Positions 9,399 through 18,402 of a stretch of DNA of 64,000 nt are shown here, piece by piece. The stretch is from the NCBI GenBank assembly GCA_033391075.1, contig JAWPMV010000001.1, positions 7,068,001 through 7,132,000 on the forward strand. Reading direction: 5' to 3'. Under the pieces are notes generated by a model, which saw only the letters and a program-made list of their open reading frames with translations, was not told the origin of the DNA and ran no database searches. Both the position numbers and the translations under genes were made by a program. Within the stretch, counting starts at the first letter, position 1, and each line of letters starts with the position of its first letter. Source of the DNA: Bacteroidia bacterium. GTDB lineage: Bacteria > Bacteroidota > Bacteroidia > J057.

Positions 9399-9446
9399 AC
9401 TAATTAATTAGTCTTACATACTATGAATCATTTGAATCATTTGAAT
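9399..9446. promoter_or_regulatory. Palindrome and tandem 9-bp repeats upstream of the excisionase-like gene
   Basis: A perfect 14-bp palindrome ACTAATTAATTAGT (9399-9412) abuts the start codon. Beyond it TGAATCATT is repeated in tandem at 9424-9432 and 9433-9441, followed by TGAAT. These are good candidates for operator sites, Xis-type arm sites or iterons. The rest of the gap to 9607 is pyrimidine-rich and holds no gene I can support. Confidence 0.55.
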
Positions 9447-9607
9447 AAAGGTAGTCATTTTGTTGCTGGTGTCCAAAGTCATCATTCAATTTCCCCAACC
9501 AATTACCTTTCTTCACCCACATATTCATTCTCTTTTTCTTTTATATATTTTCTTTATATAGCATTCCCTTTTTCCCACTTTTTACGGAAGAAAGTACGCA
9601 GAAATGT

Positions 9608-9997
9608 TTACCGAATGACACAATACTTGTTTCCTTTTTTCACAATCTGGACTGAATGTGTTGAAGATTTTCCCACTAATCCAAAAAAAAGTTTGTGGTG
9701 ATATTTCCGTTGATTTGGTGTCATGAGAGGATTCCCCTTCTCGTCAGTAACTGTGATAATATTACGGTTAATTAAGCCAGTAATGGCCTGAGAAATGGCT
9801 TTGCGTGAGAGACCAGTCAGTTGACTTAATCTCACCTGTGAGAGCCAGACTCGTTTCCGTCTTTGTTTATTTTTTTTATCTATGAGATACCCCAGAGTTT
9901 GGCGAACTACAACCAGGAGAACTTTGAGTTCCCCTGGCTTGAGGTCGCGTAGGTACACATCAAATACCTCATTTGGTACGGGAGTAGTGTAGCGCAT
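9608..9997 (-). CDS. Replication-initiator-like winged-helix protein
   Basis: A 129-residue protein. TPVPNEVFDVYLRDLKPGELKVLLVVVRQTLGY resembles the N-terminal winged-helix domain of phage replication protein O and related plasmid initiators. A second helix-turn-helix-like part (WLSQVRLSQLTGLSRKAISQAITGLINRNII) is followed by a variable basic tail. Such proteins bind origin DNA or act as regulators. On this element it may support replication of the excised form. No origin could be proven; the repeats at 9424-9446 lie downstream of its stop. Confidence 0.6.
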   Translation of the reverse strand: MRYTTPVPNEVFDVYLRDLKPGELKVLLVVVRQTLGYLIDKKNKQRRKRVWLSQVRLSQLTGLSRKAISQAITGLINRNIITVTDEKGNPLMTPNQRKYHHKLFFGLVGKSSTHSVQIVKKGNKYCVIR

Positions 9998-10027
9998 ACG
10001 CTGATTATGTAATTAAGCTGATAAGGT

Positions 10028-10225
10028 TTAGTCAATGACGAGAAGATCGTCGCTGGTATCATTTTGTTCTGGAAGAACAATGAAATCCGTATTGGGAAGG
10101 AAGAAAAGCTTGAGATACTTTCCCCCATTATCCGTTACCTTAATTTCACCAATTTTGAACCAACGGGTTTTATCTTCGCCGTTATGACGGTATTCTTTTT
10201 TGGAAAAGACTTGATAGAACTTCAT
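10028..10225 (-). CDS. Small hypothetical protein
   Basis: A 65-residue product (MKFYQVFSKKEYRHNGEDKT... acidic end DTSDDLLVID). The pattern of short beta strands, a basic patch and an acidic C-terminus recalls single-stranded-DNA-associated accessory proteins, but this is only a resemblance. The conserved motif shared with other element promoters lies just upstream (10233-10255). Confidence 0.55.
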   Translation of the reverse strand: MKFYQVFSKKEYRHNGEDKTRWFKIGEIKVTDNGGKYLKLFFLPNTDFIVLPEQNDTSDDLLVID

Positions 10226-10232
10226 GGTTTTG

Positions 10233-10255
10233 TGAGCACACCCTATAGTTGATAG
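10233..10255 (-). promoter_or_regulatory. Shared GCACACCC motif, copy 1
   Basis: TGAGCACACCCTATAGTTGAT on the plus strand, 8 bp upstream of the start codon at 10225. It matches copy 3 (40837-40855) except for a 2-nt insertion. Probably an operator for an element-encoded regulator. Confidence 0.5.
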
Positions 10256-10263
10256 CGTATTAA

Positions 10264-10413
10264 TTAGTTAGTAATTTCAGCACGCTGAAAAATGGCAAAG
10301 AGTCTCATCAGAGAAGCAACCTCTTCCCGTGCCGTAGTTTCGTCAAGGTTCTCATTAAAATCTTCACTCATAATCCGTATATATTCCTCAATGGTTTCAT
10401 CGGATGGAGTCAT
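10264..10413 (-). CDS. Very small acidic hypothetical protein
   Basis: I take the ATG at 10413, giving 49 residues (MTPSDETIEEYIRIMSEDFN...). A longer frame to 10524 would add 37 residues that cross the terminator at 10507-10531 and are unlikely to be coding. The product is acidic and helical; similar short acidic proteins occur beside replication and mobilisation genes, but no function is known to me. Confidence 0.5.
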   Translation of the reverse strand: MTPSDETIEEYIRIMSEDFNENLDETTAREEVASLMRLFAIFQRAEITN

Positions 10414-10506
10414 CGTAATGAAAATTAGTGTAGTAATCTGCTTGGCCAAGCATGATTTGAGTATGAGAGTTGGAAGCCTTCCAAGACATGGTTTACCCAC
10501 AAGTAA

Positions 10507-10531
10507 AAAGCCCTTATCAGGCAAGGGCTTT
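10507..10531 (-). terminator. Terminator after the 419-residue gene
   Basis: Perfect 9-bp stem AAAGCCCTT / AAGGGCTTT with a 7-nt loop. On the minus strand it runs into TTTTTAC, about 65 bp after the stop at 10595. Confidence 0.85.
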
Positions 10532-10594
10532 GATTGTATTCCCCAATTACTCCGTACTTTCAGACTCTTCCCTTTTTCCTACTCCACGTTCTGA

Positions 10595-11854
10595 TTAGCT
10601 CAAGTCCTCCCGCAGCCGTACCGTTACACCCGAAATAGGAATGACATATCCATCTTCATCCAATTCAAGTAAACGACTAAACGAATACTTAGTCTTTGCA
10701 AAGAATTTGAAACGTTTATCCAAAGTAATATAGCGGTAGGTGCTACGGAAGTCAGATATAGGAGCAAAACCATCTTTAGCCAGGGCATACCAGAGCTTGC
10801 CGGATTTCGTCCTTCTGCTCATCACTAATGGCTCATTGTATTGCTCATTTAAGAAGACATACATATGATCCTGGTCTGATGGCTCAATTTCAATAACACT
10901 AATACTTTTGTTCCAGAACATGAGGTTATTTTTTGGCTTAGGTGGCACTAGGGTAAATCTCAGATGAGCATCAAGTTCGAGTTGGTCATAACCCCACCAG
11001 TGCATGATTTCTGTCTCAGAGCTTTCTGAATCAGGTTTAGGTGGAGCCACCTCAAAACCATCGAGAGTTAATTCTTCCTTTAGCGCCATGGTAATGAGAT
11101 GTTCAAAGAATGGTAGTTGGTATTCTCCTTTACGCCAAAGATCATATTCATACTTGAATTGCTTGCGAAAGACGTCAGTCAATTGATCTTGTAATTTACC
11201 AGAGTTGGTGGTTCGTGAACCCAGGGTATACGCCAAGTGCTTACCTTGTCTGAAGGTGAGGGTTTTGAAAAACTTCTCCAGTAATCGGTTAGTGAATGCA
11301 TAACCAAAGACACTTTTCCTTCCATTAAGACGTCCAGCTTTGTAGTCTCGGCAATAGGTAGTCAGTGTCTTTCTAAGTTTTCTTTTCTCAACATCTATGA
11401 GGCAATGAAAAAATCCAGGTGCTCGCAAAGCATTCTGGATTGAGATGGGTAGTGGTTTTTTGATCAGAATAAATTCTCCATTTCCCTCCTTATTTATGTG
11501 ATCAGCAAAAGGGCCAGAGATAATGGTATAGACATCTTCAGGAGAAAAATCGGTTGGTACCTCATGGAGATTCCATCTGGTATCAAAGTCTCCGTGAGCG
11601 TAAAAGAGCGGATCAAGAATAACCTTTTTGATAGTGATGCCAATGTCAGTCAAGTTGAGCAAACAGATGAAGGTGCGGTAGGCTTCCCATGAATGAGTGA
11701 TAACCGTATGCGGATACTTAATGGGATAGATGAGATCCGATAAAGGAATGCTCTGCTTGGGATTTTGGCGTAAAAGATGATACGCAATCAGGAGTTTTCT
11801 ACCCGACCAGAATGGATTTATGGTGCTGTTAAGGATGGCAACCATAAGTTTCAA
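10595..11854 (-). CDS. Unrecognised 419-residue protein
   Basis: A soluble protein with no signal peptide or membrane segment. The N-terminal third is mixed hydrophobic and could be a winged-helix domain (GRKLLIAYHLLRQNPKQSIPLSDLIYP). The middle is basic (DVEKRKLRKTLTTYCRDYKAGRLNGRKSVFGYAF), compatible with nucleic-acid binding. The C-terminal part has repeated short strands. It is transcribed divergently from the second serine recombinase and shares an upstream region with it. It could be an element-specific replication or regulatory protein; this is speculation. Confidence 0.65.
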   Translation of the reverse strand: MKLMVAILNSTINPFWSGRKLLIAYHLLRQNPKQSIPLSDLIYPIKYPHTVITHSWEAYRTFICLLNLTDIGITIKKVILDPLFYAHGDFDTRWNLHEVPTDFSPEDVYTIISGPFADHINKEGNGEFILIKKPLPISIQNALRAPGFFHCLIDVEKRKLRKTLTTYCRDYKAGRLNGRKSVFGYAFTNRLLEKFFKTLTFRQGKHLAYTLGSRTTNSGKLQDQLTDVFRKQFKYEYDLWRKGEYQLPFFEHLITMALKEELTLDGFEVAPPKPDSESSETEIMHWWGYDQLELDAHLRFTLVPPKPKNNLMFWNKSISVIEIEPSDQDHMYVFLNEQYNEPLVMSRRTKSGKLWYALAKDGFAPISDFRSTYRYITLDKRFKFFAKTKYSFSRLLELDEDGYVIPISGVTVRLREDLS

Positions 11855-11918
11855 CCAAGACTTTAAGTATATCCCACAATCCCCAAAAAGATCATTGCAA
11901 ACTGGGAATAGTGACGGT

Positions 11919-11941
11919 ATAACGTGACAGCGTATCGTTAT
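11919..11941. promoter_or_regulatory. Inverted repeat between divergent genes
   Basis: ATAACG (11919-11924) and CGTTAT (11936-11941) form an inverted repeat in the 132-bp region between the 419-residue gene and the second recombinase. Imperfect direct copies of a TAACGTGACA-like word overlap it. It is a plausible shared operator. Confidence 0.4.
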
Positions 11942-11957
11942 GTGATATGCTTAATTA

Positions 11958-11975
11958 TGAGCACAACCCGATAGC
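11958..11975 (-). promoter_or_regulatory. Shared GCACACCC motif, copy 2 (degenerate)
   Basis: TGAGCACAACCCGATAGC, 11 bp upstream of the second recombinase ATG. It keeps the TGAGCACA half of copies 1 and 3 and an ATAG end. Confidence 0.4.
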
Positions 11976-11986
11976 ACTTCAAGCAT

Positions 11987-13708
11987 ATGCAAACATATGA
12001 AAGTGTACGGTATTTCCTCTATGCCAGGAAATCCAGCGATTCAGAAGATCGCCAAATGGCTTCTATCCCCGATCAAATTGAAGTCATGACCCAACTTGCC
12101 AAACAACGTGGCATTACTATTACTGACATCATAACCGAATCAAAATCAGCCAAGCAGCCAGGACGTCCTGCGTTTAATGACATGATGAACCGGATTAAGT
12201 GCGGTGAAGCTGATGGCCTTTTGTGTTGGAAACTTAATCGACTAGCTCGTAATCCTATTGACGCAGGTGAAGTAAGTTGGCTCCTTCAACGAAGCGTCAT
12301 TAAGCATATCCAAACTCATGGCCAGGATTACAAACCTACGGATAACGTCCTGATGATGCAGGTCGAGTTTGGGATTGCCAATGAATATGTCAAGAACCTT
12401 AGCGCTGACGTTATTCGGGGGTTATCTATGAAAGCGAAGCGAGGCTGGTACCCTAACAACAAAGTTGCTTTGGGATATATCCATAATGCGGGGTATAAGT
12501 TGGGAGAACCAGAAATTATCCCTGATCCGAAAAAATATGACCTGGTCAAACATTTGTGGGAACTCATGCTCTCCGGTCAGTGGAGTATTCGTGAACTACA
12601 AAAAGAAGCCTATCGGATTGGATTGGTTAACTCAATGGGTAAACCACTTAGTAAAAGTGTCTTTTACCGGATGTTTAATAGCCAGTTTTATGCCGGGTAT
12701 TTTGACTGGAATCATGGTGAAGAAGGGGTGATTCGCCATAAGGGGAAACATAAGCGTATGATTACCCTGGAAGAGTATGAGCGTGTTCAGATTCTGCTCG
12801 GCAAACGTGGTAATCGCATTCGTGGCTCACAGAAGTATGAATTTCGGTACAGAGGACCGTTTAGCTGTGGTGAGTGTGGTGGACATATTACTGCTGAACA
12901 CAAATTTCAGGTCATTTGTACCCGGTGTAAGAAGAAATTCTCTGCCAAGACTGAATCAAACTGCCCTGTATGTCAGACTAATATTTCTGAGATGATAAAT
13001 CCCAGTGTAGTGGATAAAACATACTATCGCTGCACCAAAAACGTGGGTCCATGTTCTCAGCCCTGTATAGAAGAAAAGGACCTTGAAGAAAAGATAACTA
13101 AAGAACTCAGAAAAATCTCTATCCCTAAGCGGGTTGCCGTTCTCATACAGAAATCGATTGAAAACGTAAAAGGTTCACCAAACCTAAAAATCAAGGAAAC
13201 CCTTCATCAGAAGCATACCCAGGATAAAAAGAGCCTAGCCAATCTCATCAAGATGAGAATCGAAGGAGAGATTGACCAACGAACCTTCCTTCAGTATAAG
13301 GCTGATCTGGAAGTATCACTGATAAAAACTGAAGATAGCCTTCAGTCTGAAGATAAAAAGCAAGCATGGAAAGGTAAGGTGTTTCGCGATCTCTCTATAG
13401 CTTCCAATATCCCTAATGATCTATCAAAATTGAATAATTCGGAGGTAAAGTCAGTAATTTCTGAAGTTGCTTCGAACCTAGTGATTGTAGACCGAAAACC
13501 CTTATTTTACTTCAAAAAACCGTATTTAGTGTTCCGAGAACTGTATGAGAAGAATAGGGCCAAAATTGATAGCTTCGAACCTAAAAAAGCCCTTGAAAAA
13601 CAAGGGCTTTCAGGGATGAAGTACTGCTACTTTCCCATAGGGCGGGCTGAACGGGACATTCTTCGAACCCTATACTTAGATTCAAATGATATAAACCCCT
13701 TAACTTAA
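11987..13708 (+). CDS. Second large serine recombinase with an extra zinc ribbon
   Basis: 573 residues. The resolvase domain has its catalytic serine at about 16 (YARKSSDSEDRQ), then CWKLNRLARN and the recombinase domain (KRGWYPNNKVALGYIHN). The zinc-ribbon region is unusual: CGECGGHI, then CTRCKKKFSAKTESNCPVC inserted, then a later YYRCTKN... CSQPC pair, so more cysteine pairs than normal. A coiled coil and a C-terminal domain follow. It could belong to a second element nested in the first, or act in resolution or inversion. The last 120 nt also encode a minus-strand terminator for gajB (13586-13610). Confidence 0.9.
   Translation: MQTYESVRYFLYARKSSDSEDRQMASIPDQIEVMTQLAKQRGITITDIITESKSAKQPGRPAFNDMMNRIKCGEADGLLCWKLNRLARNPIDAGEVSWLLQRSVIKHIQTHGQDYKPTDNVLMMQVEFGIANEYVKNLSADVIRGLSMKAKRGWYPNNKVALGYIHNAGYKLGEPEIIPDPKKYDLVKHLWELMLSGQWSIRELQKEAYRIGLVNSMGKPLSKSVFYRMFNSQFYAGYFDWNHGEEGVIRHKGKHKRMITLEEYERVQILLGKRGNRIRGSQKYEFRYRGPFSCGECGGHITAEHKFQVICTRCKKKFSAKTESNCPVCQTNISEMINPSVVDKTYYRCTKNVGPCSQPCIEEKDLEEKITKELRKISIPKRVAVLIQKSIENVKGSPNLKIKETLHQKHTQDKKSLANLIKMRIEGEIDQRTFLQYKADLEVSLIKTEDSLQSEDKKQAWKGKVFRDLSIASNIPNDLSKLNNSEVKSVISEVASNLVIVDRKPLFYFKKPYLVFRELYEKNRAKIDSFEPKKALEKQGLSGMKYCYFPIGRAERDILRTLYLDSNDINPLT
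13586..13610 (-). terminator. gajB terminator embedded in the recombinase gene
   Basis: Perfect 10-bp stem AAAGCCCTTG / CAAGGGCTTT with a 5-nt loop. On the minus strand it is followed by a run of T (TTTTTTAGG), about 185 bp after the gajB stop. It lies wholly inside the convergent recombinase coding region. Confidence 0.8.
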
Positions 13709-13795
13709 TTATTACGCTTAACCAGTTACTTTTATACACTAGATACACTTATGACTGATATGACCTAGCCCCCAACTCTGATCTTGAATAAGTGC

Positions 13796-15475
13796 TTAAA
13801 ATGGGCTATCATTCCTCATTTCTTGAAGTTCAGGGTCTCGTCGCCACCATAAAAACTCTGAAGGCCTTCCATCCTTAACTTCAATCTCTGTGCTTTGATA
13901 CTTTTTCTTATGCCGTTTTGTGCTGGTGCAAAGTACAACGCACTGTTTAGCTCTTGTAATTCCTACGAAATGTAAGGAACCGTCTTGCTGTAGGCGAATA
14001 AATTCCGTAGTCCAGGGATTAGTAGATTTATCTACAACTTTTTTTGCAGGAAGACCCCATTCATACAGATCCAAGTGAAAGACGATCTCAAACTCAAGCC
14101 CCTTTGATTTATGGAGGGTCATAATATTCACCTGATCCTTCTTAGCGGACATATATCTTTCCAATTCTGGATCGTCATTCAGGCTAACCTTTAGTATTTC
14201 TATGGCTTCAAGGGGATCTTCATGTGGTAAAAGTTGCTCGCCAACCTCTTTAAAAAGGTCAATATGATTGAGCAGATTTTCACCACCATCAAATTTTTCC
14301 TTAAGATCCTTAATAAGTTTATCTGCCTTATGGGCTCTTACCGGCTGATGATCCCGCCAGATAAACTCTTCAATTGTTCCATACCGAGACACTTGACCGG
14401 ATACAAGATGCTCCAGTATGCGATTGAATAATCCGGCTGGAGCATCTGCTCTTTCCGAAAGAGGAGTTTTCCTTGAAACCTTGAATTTGATTTCCAGCCC
14501 TGAAGCCAAAACATCAAATTTGATGTTTTGATGCACCAACACTGCTACTTGGTTTCTGTCTTGCACACCGAACTTTCCCATGTATTGCGGTATTGCGTCA
14601 TTGAGCCATTTGGCAATATCGACTTCAGATCCTGTTACCTGTTTTTCAAAAACTCGGATATCAGCATCTTCTTTCGGATGCTCTCCACGCAAGTCCTGAC
14701 CAGTAAAAAAATACCACGCGTAGTTATTGATTGATCTATGACACCTATGATTTAGCGATAGGTTGAATCCAGCGAAATCATCATGTTCATTAAGTTCCTT
14801 AATACATTCGGGCAGACTGAAAATTGCTTGCTTAATATCGCCAACAGCGATTGCCTTGATTCCTAGTTGATGAAGTTCAAGGAACAGTTCATGTTGATCA
14901 CGCTTTGAATCCTGATATTCATCCACAAAAATGTGGGAGTATCGAGCTTTGATGTAGTTTCTACAAGCGGCTGAACTTTTGAAGACATGGAGGGCCAAGA
15001 ATCCAATAGACTCAAGTACAAGAACACCTTCTTGGTACAGACCTTTAAACGCCTCAACGTGTCCCTCTAATATGTCTTCATCTTTCTGGATTTCCGGTAG
15101 TGCATTTAATTTCTCTTTCCATTCGTCACCTAAGGCCTTCCTTTCAACTATTTCAAACTCATTTGCGGGAGGGCCGAAAATCATTTTTCCAAAAGGGATA
15201 ATGATTTCAGAAATGAAGAATTTATGAATAGTCCCGAAGAATGAACCCTTCTTATCAAGGCCGTCCCCAATACAACGGTGTTGTAGTTCTGCGCTAGCTT
15301 TGTTAGTGTATGATATGGCGATTACCCCCATATAATGAGGAAGATCCTTGAGGATGCCGCGGATTTTCTCTGAAATCGTATAGGTTTTACCGCTCCCAGG
15401 GGCCGCCACGACAACACAACTGCTGTCATGGTTGATTACGTTGGATTGTTCATCGGTTGGTGTCTTTTTCTTCAT
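13796..15475 (-). CDS. gajB: Gabija protein GajB, UvrD-like helicase
   Basis: 559 residues with superfamily 1 helicase motifs in order: Walker A APGSGKT (25-31), GTIHKF near 81, DEYQD (185-189), a VNIMTLHKSKGLEFEIVF motif V and VGITRAK motif VI near the C-terminus. In Gabija, GajB joins GajA in a large complex that senses phage attack and nicks or degrades DNA. Its start overlaps the gajA stop by 4 bp (ATGA), so the two are translationally coupled. The length is somewhat above the Bacillus prototype. Confidence 0.93.
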   Translation of the reverse strand: MKKKTPTDEQSNVINHDSSCVVVAAPGSGKTYTISEKIRGILKDLPHYMGVIAISYTNKASAELQHRCIGDGLDKKGSFFGTIHKFFISEIIIPFGKMIFGPPANEFEIVERKALGDEWKEKLNALPEIQKDEDILEGHVEAFKGLYQEGVLVLESIGFLALHVFKSSAACRNYIKARYSHIFVDEYQDSKRDQHELFLELHQLGIKAIAVGDIKQAIFSLPECIKELNEHDDFAGFNLSLNHRCHRSINNYAWYFFTGQDLRGEHPKEDADIRVFEKQVTGSEVDIAKWLNDAIPQYMGKFGVQDRNQVAVLVHQNIKFDVLASGLEIKFKVSRKTPLSERADAPAGLFNRILEHLVSGQVSRYGTIEEFIWRDHQPVRAHKADKLIKDLKEKFDGGENLLNHIDLFKEVGEQLLPHEDPLEAIEILKVSLNDDPELERYMSAKKDQVNIMTLHKSKGLEFEIVFHLDLYEWGLPAKKVVDKSTNPWTTEFIRLQQDGSLHFVGITRAKQCVVLCTSTKRHKKKYQSTEIEVKDGRPSEFLWWRRDPELQEMRNDSPF

Positions 15476-17217
15476 TGCGCTTCAACAATTTCCTTACAAC
15501 GCTTTAATGGCTCTACAACTTTTTCGGTTTCAAGCGCGTTTAACTCCCCAGATTTTGCGCTGAGGAACCCAAACATATTTACACCCTTCTTGGCTGACAT
15601 CAGCTTAACGTATTGATCATCAGTTTTACCTGTACCATAATGATTTTCAATAGCTTGTTTCAGTGGCGAATTAACTAAATCTGATTCCAGGTCTTTGTTT
15701 GCCAGATAGAAGTCAATTTTACAAAAGGCATCCCTAAAACCATTTATTGCGGTTTCCACTGTAGGATCATCCGGGTTATCAATGTCATTAACAGTCTGGA
15801 AAGCAGAATCAATTTGGTTCTTGATTTCCTCAACTTCTACACCATTGGCATTGTAAATATTTTTTCCAACAGAAATACCCCTTGCGTACTGATTCCCATT
15901 ATTCTTTTTAATTACATCTAGATCTGTTCTAATCACCCAAGGTATATTTAACGAATTGAATAGCTTTATGTATGCCTCGAATCCAATTCCTTCAACGCTC
16001 AGCACGCTGATATTATAGAAATCTAAGTCAATCCCTATTTGGCTACCTAATGCCTTGTAAAACATAACTTCAGAAACACCCTCAACCAGTAATACAGCAC
16101 TACAAAAGAAGGCTTCTGCTGGAAGGATATTCATCCGGTGGGCAAAATCAATGACTGCACCTCCGATATTTTGACCACACCCATCACTCGCAGCCTTTGT
16201 ATCGGGTTTATTGTTGTATAGCTTTACAATCGAGTCAGGAGAAAACTCACTTGCTATTTGAGGAGAATGGCTTGAGATGAAAAGTTGACTCGAAGTATTG
16301 TTAACGAAATAACTGGCAAGCTTCCTCTGTTGGTGAGGGTGAAGGTGGGCTTCGGGTTCTTCTATACAGTAAATGGTTACCTCTTTATCAAAGTCCTCCT
16401 GGATCTTATTCTTCGTAGCCCACAAAGCAAAGTAGATCTGATTATTTCTACCAGCCCCTCCAATCGATAATTGGTTATCATTAACCGAGTTGGCCAACTT
16501 AATATTCTCAATGAAGTCCTTTGCCTCAGCTTCAACCACCTCGAATACTACTTTATTCCCATGATGGTGGTAAGCGAGCTTCTCCAATTCAGTGTTGAGA
16601 TGGTCAGTTGAATTTTGAATGTAGGAGAGTTCTTTTACCAAGCTATTTATTTCTCCTAGCTTATTTTTAAGCTCAGCTTGTTTGGTGTCGTCGGCATCGA
16701 CTACCGCCTGATCGGTCCGTAAAGTCTTTGCATCTTCTAAGAGGTTTTTCTTTTCTCGGCGAATGTAATCGAATAGATCCCGGTTACTATCAATGTACCT
16801 CAAGTTAAGAACACGTAGATAATCAGGACGACTGATCGGAGTGAAATTAGTACCATCAGGAGACGCGCTGATTCGAAATGGTTCGTCATTGTTGCCCCGG
16901 AATCCTTCATATCTCAGAAATACTTCGTGAGTATCGCTACAATACTTACCTAACTTTGCTACAAGGCAGTCTTCCGTAACATCAATTAGTTTTAGTGTTA
17001 TCTCGATGGCGTCTGTTTGCTCATGCACGTAAAAGTCAGAATCATCAGGTTTGAGATCTTGATAGGATAATCCAGGATCAAGCAACAAGCGAAATGCCCG
17101 AATAAAGTTTGTTTTTCCAATATCATTTGGACCTATGATCAGGGCCTGTTGTGCAAGGTTAATAGTTGCATCCTTAAAATTGCGGAAGCCTTTAATGGTA
17201 ATTTTTGAAATCTTCAT
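15472..17217 (-). CDS. gajA: Gabija protein GajA, OLD-family ATPase-nuclease
   Basis: I set the start at the ATG at 17217 (MKISKITIKGFRNF), the normal beginning of OLD/SMC-like ATPases, giving 581 residues, close to the known GajA length; the 78 residues upstream in frame are not conserved in character. Walker A is GPNDIGKT (29-36). The signature and Walker B region is CIEEPEAHLHPHQQ. The Toprim nuclease domain follows with LLVEGVSEVMFY and RTDLDVI. GajA nicks DNA when nucleotide pools fall during infection. With gajB it forms a complete two-gene Gabija operon on the minus strand. Confidence 0.94.
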   Translation of the reverse strand: MKISKITIKGFRNFKDATINLAQQALIIGPNDIGKTNFIRAFRLLLDPGLSYQDLKPDDSDFYVHEQTDAIEITLKLIDVTEDCLVAKLGKYCSDTHEVFLRYEGFRGNNDEPFRISASPDGTNFTPISRPDYLRVLNLRYIDSNRDLFDYIRREKKNLLEDAKTLRTDQAVVDADDTKQAELKNKLGEINSLVKELSYIQNSTDHLNTELEKLAYHHHGNKVVFEVVEAEAKDFIENIKLANSVNDNQLSIGGAGRNNQIYFALWATKNKIQEDFDKEVTIYCIEEPEAHLHPHQQRKLASYFVNNTSSQLFISSHSPQIASEFSPDSIVKLYNNKPDTKAASDGCGQNIGGAVIDFAHRMNILPAEAFFCSAVLLVEGVSEVMFYKALGSQIGIDLDFYNISVLSVEGIGFEAYIKLFNSLNIPWVIRTDLDVIKKNNGNQYARGISVGKNIYNANGVEVEEIKNQIDSAFQTVNDIDNPDDPTVETAINGFRDAFCKIDFYLANKDLESDLVNSPLKQAIENHYGTGKTDDQYVKLMSAKKGVNMFGFLSAKSGELNALETEKVVEPLKRCKEIVEAQ

Positions 17218-17417
17218 AGGCACGACTACACTCGGTGTTGACTCTTTTGAGAAAAAGGAAATTAATTTCTTATAAGGTATAATTCGGCTCAATAAAGAAA
17301 AGGTTCGATCCACCCACCTATACCTAGCTCTAATCGAAACAAAATATTCACATATTGATCTGAAACTGGGCTTCATCTTAAGGTATACTGAAAAGCAAGT
17401 GAAGCGTTCGGCGACTA

Positions 17418-17443
17418 AACGAGGATTCTGAAGATTCCTCGTT
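17418..17443 (+). promoter_or_regulatory. Leader hairpin upstream of ardC
   Basis: Perfect 8-bp stem AACGAGGA / TCCTCGTT with a 10-nt loop followed by CTTTTCATTT, 53 bp before the ardC ATG. It resembles a weak intrinsic terminator and could attenuate ardC. The intergenic region 17218-17496 should also hold the gajA promoter. Confidence 0.45.
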
Positions 17444-17496
17444 CTTTTCATTTGTCAGAAAGCTGATCTCCATTTTTTCACCAAAAATTTATCGTC

Positions 17497-18393
17497 ATGA
17501 GACAGCAAAGACAAGCTGGCCAGAAGACTGGTCAGACCGTAGACGTGTATCAGTTTATTACTGATCAGATTGTGAAAGCCTTGGAACAAGGACGGATTCC
17601 CTGGAGAAAGACCTGGCAAGGGGTAGGTTATGCCAGAAACTACGTTACCAAGCATATCTATACCGGTATTAACGCCATTCTGACTAATCTTAGTCCGTAT
17701 GAAGTCCCCTACTTTATCACCCTCAAACAAGCCAATGCTTTGGGCGGTAAAGTCAGACGTGAAGCCAAGAGTCTTCCGATAGTGTACTGGAAGATTTCCT
17801 ACAAGGACCAGGAAGGCAATATTGTGGTAGATGAAGATAGGTTTGGTCAGGACGATCTGACCAAGCTCTTCTTTGCCCGGTATTATCGGGTCTTCAATAT
17901 CTCAGATATTGAAGGGATAGACTTTCAGTTACCAGAGACTCCTCATACTCACGATCAGCTTGATCAGTGTGAACGGATCATTGCCAGCATCCCTAATCCA
18001 CCTACAATCAGATTCGGTGGTAGCGAGCCCTACTATGCTCCACCCATTGATACCGTGCAGATGCCGGTACTCAATCAATTTGAGAGTCCTGAAGCCTACT
18101 ATGCGACCTTCTTTCATGAGCTGGTACACAGTACTGGGCATGTATCGAGGCTGATGCGCGAAGAAGTGATGGGAACAGTGAAATTTGGTTCACTGATCTA
18201 CTCCCAGGAAGAGCTGACGGCTGAGATCGGAGCGGCCTTTCTCTGTCGGGTGGTTGGGATTGATAATCCCGCCACCTTCACCAACTCTACCGCCTACATC
18301 CAAGGCTGGTTGAGCAAGCTCAAAGATGACAAGAAGTTCATCTTTCAGGCGGCGAGTAAGGCGAAGCGAGCTGTAGAATACATTTTGCCATAA
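17497..18393 (+). CDS. ardC: ArdC-like antirestriction protein
   Basis: 298 residues. An N-terminal single-stranded-DNA-binding domain (DVYQFITDQIVKALEQGRIPW... YTGINAILT) is followed by a zincin metallopeptidase-like domain with HELVHSTGH (His207, Glu208, His211) and a downstream EELTAEIGAAFL helix. ArdC proteins on mobile elements protect incoming DNA from restriction. It is divergent from gajA and followed by its own terminator. Its presence beside a type I system, an Mrr-like enzyme and Gabija means the element carries both attack and counter-defence functions. Confidence 0.9.
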   Translation: MRQQRQAGQKTGQTVDVYQFITDQIVKALEQGRIPWRKTWQGVGYARNYVTKHIYTGINAILTNLSPYEVPYFITLKQANALGGKVRREAKSLPIVYWKISYKDQEGNIVVDEDRFGQDDLTKLFFARYYRVFNISDIEGIDFQLPETPHTHDQLDQCERIIASIPNPPTIRFGGSEPYYAPPIDTVQMPVLNQFESPEAYYATFFHELVHSTGHVSRLMREEVMGTVKFGSLIYSQEELTAEIGAAFLCRVVGIDNPATFTNSTAYIQGWLSKLKDDKKFIFQAASKAKRAVEYILP

Positions 18394-18402
18394 ACCTCAC
18401 AT

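Noticed and set aside
10414-10524. N-terminal extension of the small gene at 10264
   Set aside because: It would read through an intrinsic terminator and gives a non-protein-like sequence.
17218-17451. 78-residue N-terminal extension of GajA
   Set aside because: GajA and other OLD proteins begin directly with the ATPase strand; the extension has no family character.
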